A stretch of 64,000 nt of DNA from NCBI GenBank assembly GCA_012839385.1, contig DUNL01000072.1, forward strand, positions 1 through 64,000. Reading direction: 5' to 3'. The DNA comes from Clostridiaceae bacterium (GTDB lineage Bacteria; Bacillota; Clostridia; Saccharofermentanales; DTU023). Positions 1 to 11,653 of this stretch are shown one piece after another. A program made the position numbers and the translations under genes. Every line of letters begins with the position of its first letter. Position 1 is the first letter of the stretch. The notes under the pieces were generated by a model. The model worked only from the letters and a program-made list of their open reading frames with translations. It was not told where the DNA came from and did no database searches.

Positions 1-36
1 ACCGCCGATCGGGAATTGCACCCTGCCCCGAAGACA
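1..36 (-). promoter_or_regulatory. FMN riboswitch (RFN element), 5' part only, truncated by window edge
   Basis: Reverse complement of 1-37 reads ATGTCTTCGGGGCAGGGTGCAATTCCCGATCGGCGGT, matching the conserved RFN start (CTTCGGGGCAGGGTGAAATTCCCGACCGGCGGT). The rest lies left of the window. Confidence 0.85.
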
Positions 37-177
37 TTTAATATTCAGTTGTCCGCTATATTCTATCGCATAACATATGAAAATTCAATAATCCTGCAGG
101 TAGTCTTTAGCTATATAGACTAATTTGTATTTGGGGAAATTGTTTTTTTGATATTTATGTAGCAAAATGAAATATTA

Positions 178-206
178 TTGACAAGGAGCAGTCTTTAAAT
201 TAAAAT
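178..206 (+). promoter_or_regulatory. Sigma-A-type promoter of opp operon
   Basis: TTGACA (178-183), 17-bp spacer, TAAAAT (201-206), just upstream of the first opp gene. Confidence 0.65.
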
Positions 207-256
207 TACATAGTGGTTCGTATAAAATAATGAATCATTACGATGGGGGTATGTAC

Positions 257-1237
257 ATGGAGACAGCACCAATCCTCGAGGTAGATAGTCTTAGAGTGGC
301 TTTTCATACAACTGAAGGTAAGATGACCGCTGTGCGGGATGTCTCTTTCTCTATTAGGAGCGGTGAATCGGTTGGAATTGTTGGAGAAAGCGGTAGCGGT
401 AAAAGTGTGACCGCATTATCGATCATGGGCTTGATCCCAAGTCCTCCCGGTATTATTGAGTCCGGAAGAATACTCTTTCATGGAGAAAATTTATTTGAGA
501 AAAAGATTGATGAAATTAACAAAATACGAGGCAATCGTATTTCCATGATTTTTCAAGAACCCATGACCTCCCTTAACCCCATTCATACCTGTGGCAAACA
601 GATCATGGAATCTCTCTTGATCCATACTAATAAGACTAAACAGGAAGCTTACGACCGCGCTTTGAATCTGATGAATGTTGTCGGTATCCCCAGTGCTGAA
701 AAAAGAATGAAAGAATATCCGCATCAATTGTCTGGTGGAATGCGCCAACGTGTAATGATTGCCATGGCCTTAGCTTGCGATCCCGAAATTTTAATAGCTG
801 ATGAGCCCACTACTGCCCTAGATGTTACTATTCAAGCCCAAGTATTAAAACTGCTAAACGATCTTAAAAATGAATTTAACAGTTCTATCATTCTGATCAC
901 TCACGATATAGGTGTAGTCGCAGAACTATGTCAAAGAATTATTGTTATGTACAATGGTCAAATCGTTGAGGTCTGTCTTTATGAGGATTTATATAGTAAT
1001 CCCCTCCATCCCTATTCTGAAGGGCTCTTACTCTCCATACCGAAAATGTCCAAAGGAGAGAAAGTAGTCTCGATTAAAGGTCAAGTACCTAACCCTTTCG
1101 AAAAGTTGGCAGGTTGCAGTTTCGCCCCCAGATGTAAATACGCGCAGGACATCTGCAAACAGGAAGATCCTGAATTACTTGAAGTTAGTCCAGAACGTTA
1201 TGTGCGCTGCCATTTCTGGAATAGAGACAAGAATTGA
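257..1237 (+). CDS. oppD: Oligopeptide/dipeptide ABC transporter ATP-binding protein (OppD/DppD-like)
   Basis: Walker A GESGSGKS, signature LSGGMRQR, C-terminal oligopeptide-type motif CSFAPRC. ORF track starts at 230; GGGGG upstream of ATG 257 favours 257. Confidence 0.9.
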   Translation: METAPILEVDSLRVAFHTTEGKMTAVRDVSFSIRSGESVGIVGESGSGKSVTALSIMGLIPSPPGIIESGRILFHGENLFEKKIDEINKIRGNRISMIFQEPMTSLNPIHTCGKQIMESLLIHTNKTKQEAYDRALNLMNVVGIPSAEKRMKEYPHQLSGGMRQRVMIAMALACDPEILIADEPTTALDVTIQAQVLKLLNDLKNEFNSSIILITHDIGVVAELCQRIIVMYNGQIVEVCLYEDLYSNPLHPYSEGLLLSIPKMSKGEKVVSIKGQVPNPFEKLAGCSFAPRCKYAQDICKQEDPELLEVSPERYVRCHFWNRDKN

Positions 1238-1244
1238 GGATAAT

Positions 1245-2234
1245 ATGATGACTGAAAATACTGTGAATGATCTTCTAGTGCAAGTAAAAAATCTTAAGAT
1301 GTATTTTCCGGTTCCTGGAGATAATCCTTTCCGAAATGACTATCTGCGTGCTGTTGATGATGTGACACTGGATATATACAAAGGTGAGGTGTTAGGCCTT
1401 GTCGGAGAATCCGGCTGTGGGAAAAGCACATTGGGTAATACAATACTTCATCTGCTAAAGCCCACCGCCGGTACAGTCGAATTTGAAGGTCAAGATCTAT
1501 CTACCCTGTCCGCGGGCGATATGAAATCGATGAGAAGAAAGATTCAAATGATCTTTCAAGATCCCAGCGCTTCTCTCAATCCACGCAGAACAATTGGCAA
1601 CGCTTTACTGGAACCATTTCGCATCCATAAGATAGGAACGCCTAAAGAGCGCGAAGATAGGATTAACTTTCTTATTAATCGCGTGGGCCTATCGGAATAT
1701 CATCTGTCAAGATATCCTCACGAACTCTCAGGCGGACAAAAGCAGCGCGTCAGCATTGCCAGAGCCCTTACTCTAAACCCCGAGATTATAGTATGTGATG
1801 AGGCTGTTTCCGCTCTTGATGTCTCTATTCAGGCTCAAGTAATAGATTTACTGGAAGATTTACAGAAAGATTTTAATCTAACTTATCTCTTTATCTCGCA
1901 TGATCTGAGTGTTGTTTACTATATTAGTGATCGCGTCGCTGTCATGTATTTAGGAAAAGTTATTGAACTGGGCAGCAAGGACTCTGTCTTTGAGAGAACA
2001 TTACACCCTTATTCAAAGGCCTTAATTTCTGCTATACCTAAAGTAGACCCGGATCAAGTTAGAGAGAGGATAATCCTCCAAGGTGATCTCCCCTCACCGG
2101 TAAAGCCACCTAGTGGTTGTCGGTTTCATGTGCGCTGCAATCAGTGTATGGAGATATGTAAAGAAGAAACACCCGAATTTAAAGAATACGAGACCGGACA
2201 TTTTGTTGCCTGCCATTTGTATGAAAATAGATAG
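1245..2234 (+). CDS. oppF: Oligopeptide/dipeptide ABC transporter ATP-binding protein (OppF/DppF-like)
   Basis: GESGCGKST, LSGGQKQR, CRFHVRC motif. GAGG before ATG 1245 suggests the start is downstream of the ORF-track start (1179). Confidence 0.9.
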   Translation: MMTENTVNDLLVQVKNLKMYFPVPGDNPFRNDYLRAVDDVTLDIYKGEVLGLVGESGCGKSTLGNTILHLLKPTAGTVEFEGQDLSTLSAGDMKSMRRKIQMIFQDPSASLNPRRTIGNALLEPFRIHKIGTPKEREDRINFLINRVGLSEYHLSRYPHELSGGQKQRVSIARALTLNPEIIVCDEAVSALDVSIQAQVIDLLEDLQKDFNLTYLFISHDLSVVYYISDRVAVMYLGKVIELGSKDSVFERTLHPYSKALISAIPKVDPDQVRERIILQGDLPSPVKPPSGCRFHVRCNQCMEICKEETPEFKEYETGHFVACHLYENR

Positions 2235-2270
2235 AACAATCAAAATTTACTCAATTTCTAGGAGGAAAAA

Positions 2271-3893
2271 ATGAGAAAAAAACTGCTCGCGATTTTATTA
2301 TTGGTAGCCATGTTATTTACATTAGCATGCTCACCAAAAGAGACTGTAACTACTGACGCCCCTGACAAAGAAAATGGCACAGACGATCAGGCGGGAGAAG
2401 AAGTTACAAATGACGGTGAAAAACATCTAATTATTGCTGTTGATCCCGATTATGAAAGTTTTGACCCGGCTTTGGCGTATGAAGTATATGCCAATATGAT
2501 CCTACACTCCTGCTATGACTCTTTAACAATCTATACAAGTGAAGGACTTGTTGAAATGGGTGGCGCGGAAAAATATGAACTGTCCGATGATCAAAAGACC
2601 TATACCTTTACTCTTAAAGAGGGTCTTAAATATGCCACCGGTGAACCCGCCACAGCAGAGGATTGGGTCTGGAGTATTAAACGCGCGATGGCTAAGGGTG
2701 GTAACGGTGCTTTCCTAGCTGACGGCATTGAGAAAGTAGAGGCAACAGACGACAAGACCTTGGTCTTTACTCTGAAAGAAGTTGACCCGTCATTCCCGAC
2801 GAAACTCACCTATCCTTTCTTCGCTTTGGTAGATAAGGCTATTGTAGAAAACAATGGCGGCACCAATGATGAGTCTGACGCGGCGTCAGATTATCTCAAT
2901 GGCCAATCAGCCGGATCAGGCCCCTACCAATTAGTTTCATATACTCCGAAAGTTGATCTTGTTATGGAGAAAAATCCTAATTACTGGGGTGCGGCACCGT
3001 TCTATGACAAGATTACCGTCAAGCATGTTAGTGAGAGCGCTTCACAAGTTATGATGGTTCAGACAGGTGACGTTGACATCGCTATGAACGTAGACGCTGA
3101 GCAAGCTAAGACTCTGGAAACGGCTGAAGGTGTTAATGTTATCTACTGTCAAACTCTTACAATGAGCTTCCTCTTGATGAATAAAGATCCTTCTTACGGA
3201 CCTATCGCGGATCCAAAGGTGCAAAAGGCAATCCGTTTAGCGGTGGACTACGCAGGAATACAGGACCTTGGCGGTGAAGGTTCCACAACACCTGTCTCTC
3301 CGTTCCCCACAGGCCTCTTCGCCTCAGGAGATCCCCTTGATGTGACTAAGGCGCAGAATGTGGAAGAAGCTAAGAAACTAATGGCTGAAGCAGGTTACGA
3401 AGACGGATTCACAGTTGACTTTTATGTCCCGTCTTCTAATGTTGAAGGTATTGATTTAGTCATGCTGGCGCAAAAAGTACAGCAAGATCTTAAAGCGATT
3501 GGCATCGAGACTAAACTTATTCCGGAAGATGTTATGATATCCCTTGAGACTTACCGTAATGGTGAGCAACCTCTGGGGCTCTGGTACTGGAGCCCGGACT
3601 ATCCTGATAACACCTCAAATCTGGCCTTCCTGCCCGGATATACAGTCGGCCTACGAGCCAACTGGACCGAGGAGATGGATCCGGAATTAGTTGAATTGGG
3701 TAAGGCCGCTGGCTCTGAAACTGATGACAATAAACGCCTTGAGATCTACGACAAAATTCATACCAAAATGTTAGAAGATTCACCTTTTGTGATGATTCTA
3801 CAATTTAAGAGTCAGTATGCCACCGGAGATAAAATTAAAGGCACTGATTACAATGATCGCTACAAAATTGACCTACCTTTGGTCCATGAATAA
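2271..3893 (+). CDS. oppA: Peptide ABC transporter substrate-binding lipoprotein (SBP family 5)
   Basis: Lipobox LFTLACS; family-5 SBP sequence (SFDPALAYEVYAN, SGPYQLVSY, NPNYWG); AGGAGG RBS. Confidence 0.92.
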   Translation: MRKKLLAILLLVAMLFTLACSPKETVTTDAPDKENGTDDQAGEEVTNDGEKHLIIAVDPDYESFDPALAYEVYANMILHSCYDSLTIYTSEGLVEMGGAEKYELSDDQKTYTFTLKEGLKYATGEPATAEDWVWSIKRAMAKGGNGAFLADGIEKVEATDDKTLVFTLKEVDPSFPTKLTYPFFALVDKAIVENNGGTNDESDAASDYLNGQSAGSGPYQLVSYTPKVDLVMEKNPNYWGAAPFYDKITVKHVSESASQVMMVQTGDVDIAMNVDAEQAKTLETAEGVNVIYCQTLTMSFLLMNKDPSYGPIADPKVQKAIRLAVDYAGIQDLGGEGSTTPVSPFPTGLFASGDPLDVTKAQNVEEAKKLMAEAGYEDGFTVDFYVPSSNVEGIDLVMLAQKVQQDLKAIGIETKLIPEDVMISLETYRNGEQPLGLWYWSPDYPDNTSNLAFLPGYTVGLRANWTEEMDPELVELGKAAGSETDDNKRLEIYDKIHTKMLEDSPFVMILQFKSQYATGDKIKGTDYNDRYKIDLPLVHE

Positions 3894-3914
3894 TACTAAC
3901 TACTAAAGTTGCTT

Positions 3915-3944
3915 TGCCGGGGAGAGAAAAATCTCTTCCCGGCA
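3915..3944 (+). other. Intercistronic hairpin between oppA and oppB
   Basis: TGCCGGGGAGAGAAAAATCTCTTCCCGGCA inverted repeat without a following T-run; probably 3'-end stabilisation or partial attenuation. Confidence 0.6.
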
Positions 3945-3965
3945 CACTGAATTGAGGAGACGGGT

Positions 3966-4982
3966 GTGAATATTCTGAAATACATAAGTCGAAGACTACT
4001 CCTATTAGTTTTCCTGCTGATTGGTATTTCGCTTTTTGTTTTTTTGATCGCCAATGCCGTTCCCAGTGATCCTGTTGTGGCCAACTTAAGCGCCAGAAAT
4101 CTTAACAATCCGGAAATGGTTGCAGCTTACAAGGCTAAATGGGGGCTTGACCTTCCTCTACACCAACAGTACTTAACTTATCTAAAAAATCTCTTAAAGG
4201 GTGATATGGGGGTCTCTATACGAACATCCAGACCAGTTTTGGATGATCTGAAACTTTACTACCCGGCTACCTTTGAACTTGCTTTTATAGGCATTATCTT
4301 CGCGGTAATATTTGGTCTGTTATTTGGGGTCCTTTCTGCTATCAAACGAAATAAATTAACCGATCAAGTCCTAAGAAGCGTTTCCGTCTTTGGTGTCTCA
4401 GTACCAAGTTTCTGGTTGGCCTTGATATTACTGAATATTTTTTATCTTCAACTAGGCTGGTTCCCGGGTCCCGGTAGACTGTCTCCCAATATTACCCCAC
4501 CGACAATGAGAACCAATCTGCTATTAATTGACTCTCTGCTGGACGGTAATTTAGCAGTTTTCTGGGACGCGCTGTCTCATTTATTGCTACCCGGGATTTG
4601 CCTAGGGCTTTTCACGATGGGCCTCATCACAAGAACTACTCGTTCCAGTTTACTGGAAGTTTTGTCAATGGACTATATTCGTACAGCGAGAGCTAAAGGC
4701 TTAAGAGAAAAACTTGTTATTACAGGTCATGCGTTAGGCAACGCCTTAATCCCCGTAATAACTGTAATTGGAGTCGGCTTTGGTAATTTACTGGGCGGCA
4801 TGGTCTTTGTCGAATCTATCTTCGCTTGGCCCGGAATTGGCAGATATGCCTTTCAGTCCGCGCAGAACTTGGACTTCCCTGCCATTGTTGGCGTGTCTTT
4901 GATAATAGCGTTGAACTATGTCGTGATTAATCTAATCATAGATATAATGTACGGATTCCTAGACCCCAGAGTGAGGCATTGA
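3966..4982 (+). CDS. oppB: Peptide ABC transporter permease (OppB/DppB-like)
   Basis: MNILKYISRRLLLLVFLLIGISLFVFLI; BPD permease motif (DYIRTARAKGL). Confidence 0.92.
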   Translation: MNILKYISRRLLLLVFLLIGISLFVFLIANAVPSDPVVANLSARNLNNPEMVAAYKAKWGLDLPLHQQYLTYLKNLLKGDMGVSIRTSRPVLDDLKLYYPATFELAFIGIIFAVIFGLLFGVLSAIKRNKLTDQVLRSVSVFGVSVPSFWLALILLNIFYLQLGWFPGPGRLSPNITPPTMRTNLLLIDSLLDGNLAVFWDALSHLLLPGICLGLFTMGLITRTTRSSLLEVLSMDYIRTARAKGLREKLVITGHALGNALIPVITVIGVGFGNLLGGMVFVESIFAWPGIGRYAFQSAQNLDFPAIVGVSLIIALNYVVINLIIDIMYGFLDPRVRH

Positions 4983-5827
4983 ATATGGAAAAACATCAAA
5001 ATTTGAAACGTCTTATGAAAAACAACCGCCTGTTCGTAATCGGGTTTGTAATATGTGTGTTGTGGATCTTGATAGCGATAGTTTCCATTTTCTATACCCC
5101 ACATGATCCCTTGGAAGGCGATATTGCTTCCAGATTCGCTCAGCCCGGCTCAACTCATTGGTTTGGCGCTGATGATCTTGGACGTGACATTCTTAGCAGG
5201 GTCATGGCCGGCAGTAAAATTTCTATAGGCGCCGGCCTGGCGACAATTATATTGGCAGCTATTGTCGGTAGTTTCTTTGGCGGTATATCCGGTTATGTGG
5301 GCGGTATCTTCGATGATATCTTAATGCGTATTTCAGAGTTGGTACAGGCCTTTCCAACCATTATTCTCGCCATGGTAATCACCTCTGCTTTAGGACCGAA
5401 TCTCTTTAACACTGTGCTGGCCATGGTAGTGGTCTGGTGGCCAAACTACGCTCGTGTAATGCGCTCTATGGTTATACAGGTAAAAAACAATGAGTATATT
5501 AGAGCGGCCAGATCTTTAGGCGCATCTAACATTCGCATTTTTGTCAAAGAAATTCTTCCCAATAGTATTGGCTCAATTATTGTATTGGCTACAGTTGATT
5601 TTGGTAACGCTATCTTACTGTTCTCCGGTTTATCATATCTGGGTCTCGGCTCTCCACCACCTACTCCTGAATGGGGAGCCATGGTTTCAGCCGGCTCCGG
5701 ATACTTTCAGCACTGGTGGATGGCAACCTTCCCCGGTATCGCCATCCTAACCATGTCCCTGGGCGCCAACTTTATTGGTGACGGCGTTCGGGACTTATTG
5801 GACCCCAAATTACGCAAAGAGGTCTAA
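4979..5827 (+). CDS. oppC: Peptide ABC transporter permease (OppC/DppC-like)
   Basis: HWFGADDLGRDILSRVMAGSKIS and EYIRAARSLGAS motifs; overlaps the oppB stop. Confidence 0.92.
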   Translation: MNMEKHQNLKRLMKNNRLFVIGFVICVLWILIAIVSIFYTPHDPLEGDIASRFAQPGSTHWFGADDLGRDILSRVMAGSKISIGAGLATIILAAIVGSFFGGISGYVGGIFDDILMRISELVQAFPTIILAMVITSALGPNLFNTVLAMVVVWWPNYARVMRSMVIQVKNNEYIRAARSLGASNIRIFVKEILPNSIGSIIVLATVDFGNAILLFSGLSYLGLGSPPPTPEWGAMVSAGSGYFQHWWMATFPGIAILTMSLGANFIGDGVRDLLDPKLRKEV

Positions 5828-5894
5828 GGATTGTCGCATTACAAAATGCTACTTTACAAATCGCTTCCTTGCGTCTAAAATATCTTAAACTGTT

Positions 5895-6150
5895 GAGTCG
5901 GAATAGTACGAAAGTGTATCCGTTAATAGAGAGTTGCTGATGGTGGAATAGCGATACGGTAAACTTTCCGAATGGGCCGATGAGGGCAAAGCGAAATTCA
6001 CTTCGAAGAGTAGCCGCGACGAACGCCTCGCGTCAGGAGGCAGGTGCATGTTAGTGCATCGCGAGTGGACGGAAATTTCCGTCAAGCCGGGTGGTACCGC
6101 AGGAGTTAAGGCTCTTGTCCCAGCAATTACAATGTGGACAAGGGCTTTTT
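5895..6150 (+). promoter_or_regulatory. T-box leader upstream of trpB-like gene
   Basis: AGAGAG element, GGTGG motif, T-box core AAGCCGGGTGGTACCGCAG (6084-6102), then terminator stem GCTCTTGTCC (6111-6120)/GGACAAGGGC (6136-6145)+TTTTT. 5' boundary approximate. Confidence 0.9.
6111..6150 (+). terminator. Intrinsic terminator of the T-box leader
   Basis: 10-bp stem GCTCTTGTCC/GGACAAGGGC followed by TTTTT. Confidence 0.88.
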
Positions 6151-6178
6151 CATTGTCTTTGTCCTGAAGGAGAAAACA

Positions 6179-7552
6179 ATGAAGACTATTCCTTACAAAA
6201 CCTATCTCTCTGAGGATGAGATGCCGAGAGCTTACTACAATCTCAGGGCAGATCTGGAAAAAGACCACAGCCCACTACTCCACCCTATAACCAGGGAACC
6301 TGCTACCCTTACGGATCTTGAGGCTATCTTCAGTAGCGAGCTCGCCGCCCAGGAACTGAATAATACTGATCGCTACCTACCGATTCCTCAGGAAGTGCTT
6401 AATTTCTATCGGATGTATCGCCCCTCCCCTCTCGTCAGAGCCTATTATCTGGAAAAAGAACTACAGACACCGGCTGAGATATACTATAAATATGAGGGAG
6501 GCAACACTTCCGGCTCCCATAAACTTAATTCCGCTATAGCGCAGGCCTACTATGCAAAGGAACAAGGACTCACCGGAATAACTACCGAAACCGGAGCGGG
6601 ACAATGGGGAACTGCCCTGGCCATGGCCTGCTCTTACTTTGATCTCAAACTAAAAGTTTATATGGTTCGTTGCTCCGTGGAGCAAAAACCTCATCGCAAA
6701 GTCCTGATGGAAACATATGGAGCGACTGTCATACCTTCTCCTTCCCACACAACCGAGGCCGGCCAATCTTTTCTCGAACGCGACCCGGACAGTCCCGGCT
6801 CTCTGGGCATGGCGATCGCCGAGGCACTGGAAGTAGCGGCAGCGGATCCGGACTATCGTTACACCCTGGGCAGTGTCCTAAACCAAGTTCTTTTACATCA
6901 ATCCATTGTCGGACTGGAGACTAAAGCCGCCTTGGACAATTTACAAAAAGAAGCGGATATTCTGATCGGATGTGCCGGTGGCGGCTCTAATCTTGGAGGT
7001 CTGATTGGATGTTTTATAGGCGACAAAATACAGGGAAAGAAAGCTCCCCGGATAATCGCTGTGGAACCGGCTTCCTGTCCTACTCTAACTCGCGGCAAAT
7101 TCGCATATGACTATTGTGATAGCGCGCGGAAAACTCCATTAGCAAAAATGTATACTTTGGGCGCGTCTTTCGTACCGCCGGCCGGACACGCGGGTGGCCT
7201 TCGCTTTCACGGCATGAGTCCCATCATCTCACAGCTTTATCATGACGGCTTGATAGAAGAAGCCAGAAATTACGGTCAAAAAGATATTTTCGCCGCCGCC
7301 GTGTTCTTCGCTCGCTGTGAAGGTACATTACCCGCGCCAGAGTCCGCGCATGCCATTCGCGCGGCGATCGATGAGGCTCTTAAGTGCAAAGCCAAGCGCG
7401 AAAAAAAGATCATCGTCTTCGGCCTTACCGGTAACGGGTATTTTGACCTGGCCGCTTACGACGCCTTCAATAAAAACCTTCTGGAAAATAACAGTTTAGG
7501 TGACGCTACACTAGCTCAAGCGCTTAAAGAATTAGCGAACTTACATCAATAA
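6179..7552 (+). CDS. trpB: TrpB-like pyridoxal-phosphate enzyme (TrpB2-type tryptophan synthase beta chain)
   Basis: RPSPL, EGGNTSGSHKLNSA, ETGAGQWG, GCAGGGSN motifs; TrpB2 sub-type. AAGGAG RBS favours ATG 6179 over ORF-track 6134, which lies inside the terminator. Confidence 0.88.
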   Translation: MKTIPYKTYLSEDEMPRAYYNLRADLEKDHSPLLHPITREPATLTDLEAIFSSELAAQELNNTDRYLPIPQEVLNFYRMYRPSPLVRAYYLEKELQTPAEIYYKYEGGNTSGSHKLNSAIAQAYYAKEQGLTGITTETGAGQWGTALAMACSYFDLKLKVYMVRCSVEQKPHRKVLMETYGATVIPSPSHTTEAGQSFLERDPDSPGSLGMAIAEALEVAAADPDYRYTLGSVLNQVLLHQSIVGLETKAALDNLQKEADILIGCAGGGSNLGGLIGCFIGDKIQGKKAPRIIAVEPASCPTLTRGKFAYDYCDSARKTPLAKMYTLGASFVPPAGHAGGLRFHGMSPIISQLYHDGLIEEARNYGQKDIFAAAVFFARCEGTLPAPESAHAIRAAIDEALKCKAKREKKIIVFGLTGNGYFDLAAYDAFNKNLLENNSLGDATLAQALKELANLHQ

Positions 7553-7644
7553 ATTGGCGGCATGGAAAGCTACGTCATCTATGAGGTCTTTGAAGATTTA
7601 CCCTAGTTGAGTGTAATTAATTATCATTAAATCCCATAATTATA

Positions 7645-7675
7645 AGGGGGAGCTGACATAAATGTCACTCCCCCT
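7645..7675. terminator. Bidirectional terminator between convergent trpB and tpl
   Basis: AGGGGGAgcTGACATaaATGTCAcTCCCCCT inverted repeat. Confidence 0.75.
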
Positions 7676-7702
7676 CTCTGGCCATAACATTATGATCCAA
7701 AA

Positions 7703-9100
<1,398 letters not shown>

Positions 9101-9327
9101 TTACCCTCATTATTTTCAGGAATTCTTATCTTCCTTGACTTTTAAAAACATTTCAAAAGAATTTTATCATACTGACATATAACTATATAGACTATCTGTT
9201 AAATCAAGGCCTATCATTTGGGATAGCAATAGTCTGCTCTTCCCTATCGAGAAGCAAAACTTATTAAGAAATTAGCCGATTGTGTGAATATCCAGCTTTC
9301 ATTAGTTATGGAGGAGGATAAAAATTC

Positions 9328-9361
9328 AAAACCTCTGTAACATCAAGGTTACAGAGGTTTT
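9328..9361 (-). terminator. Terminator downstream of tRNA-Ala
   Basis: AAAACCTCTGTAAC-atcaag-GTTACAGAGGTTTT perfect inverted repeat. Confidence 0.8.
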
Positions 9362-9362
9362 A

Positions 9363-9438
<76 letters not shown>

Positions 9439-9584
9439 ACGACTTGATTAAATTATCATATTTGCCGAATACTGTCAACAAATCAACCCTAACTTATCAT
9501 TAAACCGCGATAATCTTATACTTAGCCGCAAATAAAAGTTCAACTAGTGATTGACACAGTTTAGCCTAGTTTCGACAACCAACT

Positions 9585-10166
9585 TCAAAAGCTCACAAGG
9601 CTTTCGTTTGCAAAGCTCGTTTCCGCTATTAATTCCGCAACTCTTTTGTCTGACAAGGCCTCAATAAGCTTTAAAGAAAAGTTCATCGCCGCTCCCGGAC
9701 CTTTGGCGGTAATTACATTTCCATCCCTAACAACTAGCGTGTTTTCATATACGCCTTCTTTAATTCCGGCTTCAAAACCCGGGAAGCAGGTGAATTTTTT
9801 ACCGGCCATAAGACCCGCAGCTGACAAGACAATCGGCCCGGCACAGATCGCGGCGACAAAACCGCCTTGATCAGAGACCTGTCTTAGAGCGGAAAGCACC
9901 CGAGGATTAGCCTTAAGATTGTCCGCGCCCGGCTGTCCTCCGGGGATTACGATCAGATCGGTGTCGCGGAGTTGCTCGGCAGTTAACTCGTTAAGCGTCT
10001 GATCCGCCATAACCCCAATACCCTCGGCGGAAACAACTTGTAATTCATGGTTCCAACTACAGGTAGTAACATCCAGGCGTGCCCTTCTAAGGAAGTCGAC
10101 AGGGGTCATCGCCTCAATTATCTCAAATCCTGTTGCCAGAAATACGATCACTTTAATTTTAGCCAT
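9585..10166 (-). CDS. DJ-1/PfpI family protein (YajL-like)
   Basis: VFLATGFEIIEAMTPVDFLRRA, GGQPGADNL, AAICAGPIVL nucleophile elbow. Start set at MAKIKV. Confidence 0.88.
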   Translation of the reverse strand: MAKIKVIVFLATGFEIIEAMTPVDFLRRARLDVTTCSWNHELQVVSAEGIGVMADQTLNELTAEQLRDTDLIVIPGGQPGADNLKANPRVLSALRQVSDQGGFVAAICAGPIVLSAAGLMAGKKFTCFPGFEAGIKEGVYENTLVVRDGNVITAKGPGAAMNFSLKLIEALSDKRVAELIAETSFANESLVSF

Positions 10167-10390
10167 CTCTCTCACCTTTAATTTTAATAATCAAACAAGA
10201 CAAAATATTCCTGCTTTGTGCTCATCTCAATTAGAGAAATTTCTGTTATTGTATCAGTTCACATCGGAGCTAGTCTAGCGAACATACTTATTATACTAGT
10301 CATTTAATTAACCTGCCCATTATTGTCTATTACAATATATGAGGTATACTCTAAGAGGTTTATTTGCTATCTCAATTAGGGAGGTATTGA

Positions 10391-11581
10391 ATGAAGATCG
10401 CTCTCTTTTCCGATGTCTATGTTCCGGCGATCAGTGGAGTGTCTACATCTACTCAATTGCTTAGAAACGAATTAATAAAGCAAGGACATGAGGTTTTTGT
10501 TTATACAGTCAAGGATCCTGACGCTAAAACTGATGACAATAACATCGTCAGAATAACTTCTCTACCCTTTATCAGCGCTAAACGCATGGCCGTCAACATC
10601 AATCCTCAAGTTCGTTATAGAATTAAGAAGCAAAAATTTGATGTCATACACACACAGACTGAATTTGGTCTCGGTGTCTTCGGCCGATCAATCGCTAGAC
10701 AAGAAGATATACCTTTTGTCCATACCTTCCATACGATATATGAAGATTTTACCAAAGATATGATGGCTAAATGGCCTCGCTTTGTAGACAACTATACTGC
10801 CCAACTTATGCGCCGAATAAGCAGGAAATTTTGTAATTCCGCGGATCGGGTTATTGTACCTACCGCCAAGGCCGTCGACCTGTTACGCAAATATGGGGTT
10901 GTTGCTCCCCTTGACGTGATTCCTACCGGCCTAGACTTAGAACGTTTTAGTCTCGCGGCAGCAGACGATAAAAAGAAGCTGGAAACACGCTCTCAACTTG
11001 GTCTCAAGCCTGACGATCTGGTTTTACTATATCTGGGCAGGGTCTCCAACGAAAAGCATATTGATGAGCTACTGGATTATTTGTTTAAGCTATTCCCACA
11101 GATGACGAAACTAAAATTGGTAATTACCGGTGAAGGGGCTGCTTTTAATAGATTGGTCAAACGTGTCGCTACTGAGCGACAAAACGAACATGTTCTTTTT
11201 ACCGGTCCCGTACCGGTAACTGAGGTTCCCCATTATTATGCCATGGCAGATATTTTTACTTCCGCGTCCCAATCTGAGACCCAAGGACTCACCTATATTG
11301 AGGCTCAGGCTAGTGGAGTACCGATACTGGTAAGAGAAGATCCGGCTTTGGAGGGAATTGTTGAAAACGGTTATAATGGGCATTATTTTATTGATGAAGA
11401 TTCTTTTAATAAAGGGTTGTTCGTTTTGCTAAAGGAGCTGGAAACTAATAGAGAAAATATATTCAGACAAACTACTTTATCGGCTACTCGCTATAATGTT
11501 TCCACTTTTGCTAACAGAGTTGTTGAGACATATATTCGAGCCGGTAAAGAAAAAAGTAATACCGGCTCATGTTGCGTATAA
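10391..11581 (+). CDS. Glycosyltransferase family 4 (diacylglycerol glucosyltransferase-like)
   Basis: MKIALFSDVYVPAISGVSTST, HTQTEFGLGVFG, PTGLDLERF, YLGRVSNEKHIDELL, SETQGLTYIEAQASGVP. Confidence 0.87.
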   Translation: MKIALFSDVYVPAISGVSTSTQLLRNELIKQGHEVFVYTVKDPDAKTDDNNIVRITSLPFISAKRMAVNINPQVRYRIKKQKFDVIHTQTEFGLGVFGRSIARQEDIPFVHTFHTIYEDFTKDMMAKWPRFVDNYTAQLMRRISRKFCNSADRVIVPTAKAVDLLRKYGVVAPLDVIPTGLDLERFSLAAADDKKKLETRSQLGLKPDDLVLLYLGRVSNEKHIDELLDYLFKLFPQMTKLKLVITGEGAAFNRLVKRVATERQNEHVLFTGPVPVTEVPHYYAMADIFTSASQSETQGLTYIEAQASGVPILVREDPALEGIVENGYNGHYFIDEDSFNKGLFVLLKELETNRENIFRQTTLSATRYNVSTFANRVVETYIRAGKEKSNTGSCCV

Positions 11582-11653
11582 TATGCAGTAAACACAAGAG
11601 ACAATTACTTCGGCTCTTAGATTAAGAGAACATATTTTTTGAGGAACAGTTAG

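Noticed and set aside
5885-6268. 127-aa minus-strand ORF over the T-box leader
   Set aside because: The region is a plus-strand structured RNA; the ORF is incidental.
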